Source: Pseudomonas sp. PB101 (GTDB taxonomy: Bacteria; Pseudomonadota; Gammaproteobacteria; Pseudomonadales; Pseudomonadaceae). From it: DNA of 64,000 nt. The notes beneath the pieces were generated by a model. That model searched no databases. It saw only the letters and a list, made by a program, of their open reading frames with translations, and was not told the origin of the DNA. A program made the translations under genes and the position numbers. Positions 59,106 through 64,000 of the stretch are shown piece by piece. Each line of letters starts with the position of its first letter. Position 1 is the first letter of the stretch. The DNA lies in contig NZ_RWIR01000092.1 of the NCBI RefSeq assembly GCF_009764265.1, positions 426,581-490,580 on the forward strand, written 5' to 3'.

Positions 59106-60603
59106 GCGTCACCGGCTCCGTAATATCACCTGCCGCCCAGGCCGCTTCGCGGTTGGCCAGGGCCGTGGCGATGGACTGGACCTGCGTCGACTGCACCTGA
59201 TCCGGCAGCGGGTCGAGGCCGGCGCTGGCGAAGATTTGGCCATAGGCATTGCGCAGGTCGGCGTAGGACAGGTCACGACGCAGGTCGGCCTGCAAGGTAT
59301 TGAGTTCACCCTGGATCAGATCCAGCTCACCAATGCCGTCCGCCTGGTGGCGGTTGCGCAACTGACCGACGATTTGCCCGTCGATGTCCGACAATTGCTG
59401 ATTGGTCTTGAACTGGCGCAAGGCCTCGCGGTAGTTGGCGTTGGCCACATACAGCTGCGCCAGCACGGCAATCGACATGGCCTGACGGCGCGCAGTGGCG
59501 ACTTCTTCACCGGCCTTGGCCACGTTGATGGCCGCAGGAGCCGAGATCACGTTGAACAGGTTCCAGGTGACTTTGACGCCGTAGTCGGCCCAGCCTTGCT
59601 CGACCAGGAACGAGTTGCTGTCGTAGTGTCCGCCAGCGGAGAACTCCAGGCCTGGCAGCAGGCGCAACATGGCCTTGCGCGTCTCGGCCGCGCTGATGCG
59701 GGTCTGATAATCCTGTTCGCGCAGTTCCGGGCGGCTGGTCAGGGCTTCCTGTTCGAGGCTGGCCAGATCGACCTTGAGCTCGGGAATCTCATAACCGCTA
59801 TCGGTCGCCAGGGTCAGCTCGGTGCCCATCGGCAGGTTGATCAGGGTCGCCAGTTCGGTCTTGGCCAGCGACAACGCACGACGCTGCTCTTCCAGCTGGC
59901 GTGTCGCTTCAATCAGCGAACGCTGATAACCGAGGGCCTGGACCGGGTCGCCAATGCGTTGCTGGCTCATGCTCTGGCTGTCGTTGCGCGCGGTTTCAAC
60001 ACGCGCCATCAAGCTATCGATCTGCTTGAGCAGGCGCTCGGCAGCCATCGCCCGCCAGTACGCCGAACGCACGTCCTGGACGATGGTGTTGATCACCTTG
60101 CGGCGACGCTCCTGCACGATCAGGCGCTGGTCGCCCTGCTGCTTGGCGCTGATGTAACTGACACCGAAATCGAGCACGTTCCAGACCATGGTCAGGTCCG
60201 CTACATCACGGTCGCGGTCCTGGGAGGTCGAAGGTTCCAGGGACTGCGTGCCGGTGCGCACACTCTGGCTGCTGGAGGCGTTGACGTTGTTGCGGCCCAC
60301 GTACCCGGCGTCCAGCGCCATGCGCGGCAGCATGTCGAAACTGGCGAGGTCGAGCTGACGCTTGGCCAGGGCCTCCTCCATGATTTTCAACCGGCCTTCA
60401 AGGTTGTACTTCACCGCACGGGCCATGGCCTGGTGCAGGGTCAACGGGCCGCCAAGAGGCTCCTGCCCCTGGTACATGCTCTGCAGGTCACTTTTGGCCC
60501 GCTGCTCACTGACGCTGCGCTCGATCGGCTCACTGGTGACTGCGCATCCGCTGATCGCCAGTGCCAGCAGGCTGGCGCCGAACAACTTATGACTTGTTTT
60601 CAT
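59089..60603 (-). CDS. TolC-family outer-membrane lipoprotein of the adhesin operon
   Basis: A 504-residue outer-membrane efflux factor. Two starts are possible: ATG 60603, giving a compact signal with lipobox (MKTSHKLFGASLLALAISGC), and ATG 60648, which overlaps the adhesin stop (TGATG) and would couple translation. Paired helical repeats of the OEP type follow (LHQAMARAVKYNLEGRLKIM, ARRQAMSIAVLAQLYVANAN). Encoded directly behind the repetitive adhesin, it is the likely export channel in a type I-like system; the ABC and adaptor parts are not in the window. Confidence 0.85.
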   Translation of the reverse strand: MKTSHKLFGASLLALAISGCAVTSEPIERSVSEQRAKSDLQSMYQGQEPLGGPLTLHQAMARAVKYNLEGRLKIMEEALAKRQLDLASFDMLPRMALDAGYVGRNNVNASSSQSVRTGTQSLEPSTSQDRDRDVADLTMVWNVLDFGVSYISAKQQGDQRLIVQERRRKVINTIVQDVRSAYWRAMAAERLLKQIDSLMARVETARNDSQSMSQQRIGDPVQALGYQRSLIEATRQLEEQRRALSLAKTELATLINLPMGTELTLATDSGYEIPELKVDLASLEQEALTSRPELREQDYQTRISAAETRKAMLRLLPGLEFSAGGHYDSNSFLVEQGWADYGVKVTWNLFNVISAPAAINVAKAGEEVATARRQAMSIAVLAQLYVANANYREALRQFKTNQQLSDIDGQIVGQLRNRHQADGIGELDLIQGELNTLQADLRRDLSYADLRNAYGQIFASAGLDPLPDQVQSTQVQSIATALANREAAWAAGDITEPVTHAPVR

Positions 60604-60647
60604 CCTTGCATTGCCCCTGGGTACCGCATCAAAAGTGAAGGTTTTCA

Positions 60648-63600
60648 TCAGGCCTGCATTTCGCTGATGCCGGCCAGTTTCAAAGCGGCGGCCAGGCTGT
60701 CGACCTGCTGCTGCTCGTTGTCTTTGAGCTGTTGCAATTGCTGGCCCAGGGTCGGTGCGCCAAACACCCCGCGCAGGCCCTGGGAAACATCGCCGGACTT
60801 GATCGACTGACTGCCGAAGGCGTTCAACGAATCGCGCTCGGCACTGTTGTCCTGATTGAACAGGCTCGACAGCGTGCTGGTGCTGAACACTCCGCCGTCG
60901 CCGCCACCGAAACCGAGGAAACCATGCCCCGAACCATCGCCACCGCTGTCATCGCTGCTGAACACCTGGGCGATGAAGCTCGGGGTCAATGCGCCGTGGT
61001 TCATGAAAATATCGCCCAACGGCCGGATGCCATTGCCGATCACCCGCTGTTCGAACAACGGCTGGAAGGTCAACGGTGAAGCGAGATTGCCCACCGGTGG
61101 CGTGAAAACGAACGGTTGCAGCGGCACGTTGGGTACATCGGGCAACGTCACCGGGGTACTGCTTTGGAACTCGGGGTCTACCGTTACGACGACAACCGAT
61201 GAGGTCGGTACCGTGTTGATCACAAAGTTGTCGGACTGGCTCACGCCGCTGCCACTGTTGCCGGCCATGTCGCTGATACCGGCGCGGTTGATGCTGATGG
61301 CGTTGCGGGCGAAGTTGATATTGGCCGTCGGTGTCAGCGTCGCCGTCCAGGTCTTGCCGCCGTCGCTGCTGCGCAGGTCGGACAAGGTGCCGTTGGCAAT
61401 GCTGATGTCGGACAAGTCAAAGCCGCTGACCGCTTCGCTGAAGGTGATGGTCACCTGCGAGGTCTGGCCCACGCCCAGGTTCGGATTGGCGACCACGACA
61501 GTGGCGCTCGGCAGCTCGCTGTCGAGGGTGTAATTGTTCGACACCGCCACCGTGTTGCCAGTGTTGCCCACCAGATCGGTGACGTTGCGGGTGTCCAGCG
61601 CGATGAAGTTGCTTGGGTCGGTGACATTGGCCGTAGGCGTGAAGGTCGCCGTCCAGGTCTTGCCGCCATCGCTGCTGCCGAGATTGCTCAGCTCGCCGTT
61701 GGTCACGCTCAGGTCGGACTGGTCGAAGTGGCTGACCGCCTCACTGAAGGTGAAGGTCACCGTGGTGGTCTGGCCGATACCGAGGTTCGGGTTGGTTACC
61801 ACGATGGTCACCGTAGGCCGGGTCGCATCGAGCGCGTAGTTGTCGGAGACGGCGATGCTTGCGCCAAAGTTGCCGGCAACGTCCTGCACGCGCCCGGTGT
61901 CGAGCACGATCAGGTTGGTTGCGTCGCTGACATTGGCAGTCGGTGTGAATGTCGCGGTCCAGGTCACGCCGCCATCGCGGCTGCTCAGGTTCGACAGCGC
62001 GCCATTGGCAACGCTGATGTCCGAGACGTCGAAACCGCTCACCGCCTCGCTGAAGGTGATGGTCACGGTGGTGGTTTCGCCAATGCCCAGTTGCGTGTCG
62101 GCAACAACGATGGTCGCGGTTGGCAGCGCGGTGTCGATGGCGAAATTGTTCGAGTCGGTGGTGCCCGCCCCCGTGTTGCCCGACAAATTGGCCACGCCGC
62201 TATTGTCGAGGGTGATCAGGTTGCTGGCGTCGGTAACGTTCGAGGTTGGCGTAAAGGCAGCCGTCCAGGTGATGCCGCCGTCGCTGCTGCTGACGTTGCT
62301 CAACGTACCGTTGGCGATGGTCAGGTCGGCATTGCTGAAACCGTTGACCGCCTCACTGAAGGTGATGGTCACCAGGGTTGTTTCGCCGGCCTTGAGCGCG
62401 GTGTCGGCAATCACGATGCTGGCGCTCGGCACACTGGTTTGCACCAGGTAATTCGCCGAGTCGGTCACTCCGCTTCCGGCGTTGCCTGCCGCATCGGTGA
62501 CACCGGCGTTGTTCAGGCTGATCAGGTTGGAGGTGTCGGTGACCGCGGCCGTCGGGGTGAAAGTCGCGGTCCAGGTAAGTCCCCCGTCGCTGCTGCTCAA
62601 CCCGCTCAAGGTGCCGTTGGCGACGCTCAGGTCAGCACTGTCCAGACCACTGACCGCTTCGCTGAAAGTGATGGTCACCAGGGTCGTTTCGCCGGGACGC
62701 AGGTCGGTGTCGGCCATGACGATGGTCGCGGTCGGGCGCTGGCTGTCGATCGCGTAATTGTTCGAATCGGTAGTGCCGCTCCCGGCATTGCCCGCCGCAT
62801 CCTGAACACCGCTGTTATCGAGGCGGATGAGGTTGCTGGTGTCGGTGATCGCCACCAGCGGTGTCAGGGTGGCCGTCCAGGTGATACCGCCATCGCTGCT
62901 GCTCAGCGCACTCAGGGTGCCATTGTCGATGGTCAGGTCGGCGTTGGTGAAGCCGGTCACGGCTTCGGAGAAGGTGATGGTCACCAACGAGGTTTCACCA
63001 ACATTCAGGGCATTGTCCGCAACCACGATGGTGGCCGTCGGCAGCACGGTGTCGATGGTGAAATTGGCGGAATTGGTCGTGCCGGTGCCGGCGTTGCCCG
63101 CGAGGTCGGCGATCCCGGTGTTGTCCAGGGTGATCAGGTTGCTCGTGTCGTTGACCGAGCTGTTCGGTGTGAAGATCGCCGTCCAGGTGATGCCGCCGTC
63201 ACTGCTGCTCACCGCACTCAGGGTGCCGTTGGGTACGGACAGGTCAGCGTTGCTGAAACCGCTCACCGGCTCGCTGAAGGTGATGGTCACCAGGGTCGTT
63301 TCACCGGCGCTCAGGGTCGGGTCGGCCAGGACAATGGTCGCAGTCGGACGCAAGGTATCGACGGCATAGTTGTTCGAGTCGGTGGTACCGCTGCCGACGT
63401 TGCCCGCCAGGTCAGCGATCCCGCTGTTGTCCAGTGTGATGACGTTGCTGGTATCGGTGATGCTGGTGGTCGGCGTAAAGGTCGCTGTCCAGGTGATGCC
63501 GCCGTCGCTGCTGCTCAAGCCGCTCAAAGTGCCGTTGGCTACGGTCAGGTCGGCAGTGGTGAGACCCGTCACCGCTTCATTGAACGTGATCGTCACCAGC

Positions 63601-64000
63601 GTGGTTTCGCCGACATTCAAGGCATTGTCGGCAACCACGATGGTGGCGCTCGGGCGCGCGGTGTCGATAGCGTAGTTGTTGGAATCGGTGGTGCCGCTGC
63701 CTGCGTTGCCAGAGGCATTCTGCACGCCGCTGTTGTCCAGGGTGATCAGGTTGCTGGCGTCGGTGATGTCGGTGGTCGGCGTGAAAGTCGCCGTCCAGGT
63801 GATGCCGCCATCGCTGCTGCTCACCGCGCTCAGGGTGCCGTTGGCGATGGTCAGGTCGGCGTTGCTGAAACCGCTTACCGCTTCGCTGAAGGTGATGGTC
63901 ACCAGCGAGGTTTCGCCGACGTTCAGGGCAGTGTCGGCAACCACGATGGTGGCGGTCGGCAGCACGGTGTCGATGGTGAAATTGGCGGAGTTGGTCGTGC
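60648..64000 (-). CDS. Large repetitive Ig-like adhesin (C-terminal part, cut by window edge)
   Basis: The last 1117 or so residues of a much larger surface protein. At least nine tandem repeats of about 100-102 residues are visible. Each begins (L/R)P-T/S-ATIVVAD-x(2)-L-x(2)-GET, then VTITFSEAVSGF, LTIANGTLSAVSSSDGG, ITWTATFTP and ends SGTTDSNNYAIDT. These are bacterial Ig-like (cadherin/BapA type) domains, often Ca-binding. Repeats 7-9 near the C-terminus are more divergent (GIGETTTVTITF, GIGQTTTVTFTF). The final 190 residues are not a repeat: Pro-rich (TLPDVPNVPLQPFVFTPPVG), Gly/Asp/Ser-rich (SSDDSGGDGSGHGFLGFGGG) and a terminal helix. No RTX nonapeptide array is seen. The frame continues past 64000; the ATG at 63965 is internal. 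Confidence 0.88.
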   Translation of the reverse strand, partial: TTNSANFTIDTVLPTATIVVADTALNVGETSLVTITFSEAVSGFSNADLTIANGTLSAVSSSDGGITWTATFTPTTDITDASNLITLDNSGVQNASGNAGSGTTDSNNYAIDTARPSATIVVADNALNVGETTLVTITFNEAVTGLTTADLTVANGTLSGLSSSDGGITWTATFTPTTSITDTSNVITLDNSGIADLAGNVGSGTTDSNNYAVDTLRPTATIVLADPTLSAGETTLVTITFSEPVSGFSNADLSVPNGTLSAVSSSDGGITWTAIFTPNSSVNDTSNLITLDNTGIADLAGNAGTGTTNSANFTIDTVLPTATIVVADNALNVGETSLVTITFSEAVTGFTNADLTIDNGTLSALSSSDGGITWTATLTPLVAITDTSNLIRLDNSGVQDAAGNAGSGTTDSNNYAIDSQRPTATIVMADTDLRPGETTLVTITFSEAVSGLDSADLSVANGTLSGLSSSDGGLTWTATFTPTAAVTDTSNLISLNNAGVTDAAGNAGSGVTDSANYLVQTSVPSASIVIADTALKAGETTLVTITFSEAVNGFSNADLTIANGTLSNVSSSDGGITWTAAFTPTSNVTDASNLITLDNSGVANLSGNTGAGTTDSNNFAIDTALPTATIVVADTQLGIGETTTVTITFSEAVSGFDVSDISVANGALSNLSSRDGGVTWTATFTPTANVSDATNLIVLDTGRVQDVAGNFGASIAVSDNYALDATRPTVTIVVTNPNLGIGQTTTVTFTFSEAVSHFDQSDLSVTNGELSNLGSSDGGKTWTATFTPTANVTDPSNFIALDTRNVTDLVGNTGNTVAVSNNYTLDSELPSATVVVANPNLGVGQTSQVTITFSEAVSGFDLSDISIANGTLSDLRSSDGGKTWTATLTPTANINFARNAISINRAGISDMAGNSGSGVSQSDNFVINTVPTSSVVVVTVDPEFQSSTPVTLPDVPNVPLQPFVFTPPVGNLASPLTFQPLFEQRVIGNGIRPLGDIFMNHGALTPSFIAQVFSSDDSGGDGSGHGFLGFGGGDGGVFSTSTLSSLFNQDNSAERDSLNAFGSQSIKSGDVSQGLRGVFGAPTLGQQLQQLKDNEQQQVDSLAAALKLAGISEMQA

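Noticed and set aside
58894..60810. A 638-residue open frame on the plus strand
   Set aside because: It is antisense to the TolC-type gene and crosses into cysC and the adhesin; no domain seen.
61534..63675. Several plus-strand frames with Val/Ser-rich repeats
   Set aside because: They are the reverse complement of the Ig-like repeats. The periodic look comes from the repeat DNA itself.

Overview
The window is chromosomal DNA of a Pseudomonas, most likely from the P. fluorescens complex. The evidence is the high-GC codon usage, the many REP repeats built on GTGGGAGC(N)GGCTTGC, and gene order that I recall from P. aeruginosa PAO1. Three blocks match PAO1: PA0183-PA0201 (sulfate-ester use plus tonB2/exbB/exbD), PA0280-PA0290 (sulfate ABC transporter, oscA, PAS-GGDEF-EAL protein, desA, PAS-GGDEF protein) and PA0265-PA0268 (gabD, gabT, HDOD regulator, tRNA). 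These PAO1 assignments come from memory, not from a search.

Layout. 1-3.2 kb: start of an RND efflux adaptor (cut by the window edge), an AAA ATPase, a possible 31-residue peptide and an orphan MetQ-type binding protein. 3.3-9.3 kb: an AT-richer accessory island with a giant RHS/YD-repeat protein and an unrecognised 354-residue partner directly upstream. 9.3-13.3 kb: a sigma-54-type AAA+ regulator that lacks the GAFTGA loop, an RBBP9-like hydrolase and exbD-exbB-tonB. 13.4-23.4 kb: a complete sulfate-ester module, namely TonB receptor sftP, dioxygenase atsK, LysR regulator sftR, ABC transporter atsR/atsB/atsC and arylsulfatase atsA. 23.5-28.6 kb: fatty-acid desaturase with divergent AraC regulator, hipBA toxin-antitoxin, a Crp/Fnr regulator and an Mpo1-like membrane protein. 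28.7-32.7 kb: sulfate uptake, oscA-sbp-cysT-cysW-cysA. 33-38.8 kb: two cyclic-di-GMP proteins, acyl desaturase desA and a response-regulator/HDOD protein. 38.9-42.3 kb: gabD-gabT and tRNA-Arg(CCG). 42.3-46.5 kb: a TetR / MHS transporter / TIM-barrel isomerase / Gfo-Idh dehydrogenase catabolic cluster. 46.8-50.3 kb: small acidic protein, PEBP-family protein, YdgA-like protein and a membrane protein of unknown role. 50.4-55.5 kb: a MarR-controlled FUSC/DUF1656/HlyD/NodT aromatic-acid-type efflux operon. 55.5-58.5 kb: RelE/Phd toxin-antitoxin, DUF2789, YbaK and an NfeD-slipin pair. 58.5-64 kb: a repetitive Ig-like adhesin (cut by the window edge), a TolC-family lipoprotein and a divergent CysC-like kinase, apparently one operon.

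The dominant theme is sulfur acquisition under sulfate limitation. SftP with a dedicated TonB/ExbB/ExbD would take sulfate esters across the outer membrane. AtsRBC would carry them inward, and AtsK and AtsA would release sulfate. Sbp-CysTWA and OscA handle inorganic sulfate and starvation adaptation. The REP elements lie almost entirely in gaps between genes, mainly between convergent genes, and one supplies the last codons of a gene.

Least explained: the RHS partner gene with no obvious immunity gene nearby, and the adhesin/TolC operon that carries a CysC paralogue with an Ala at the usual phospho-Ser position. No IS element, prophage, rRNA or CRISPR array was seen.
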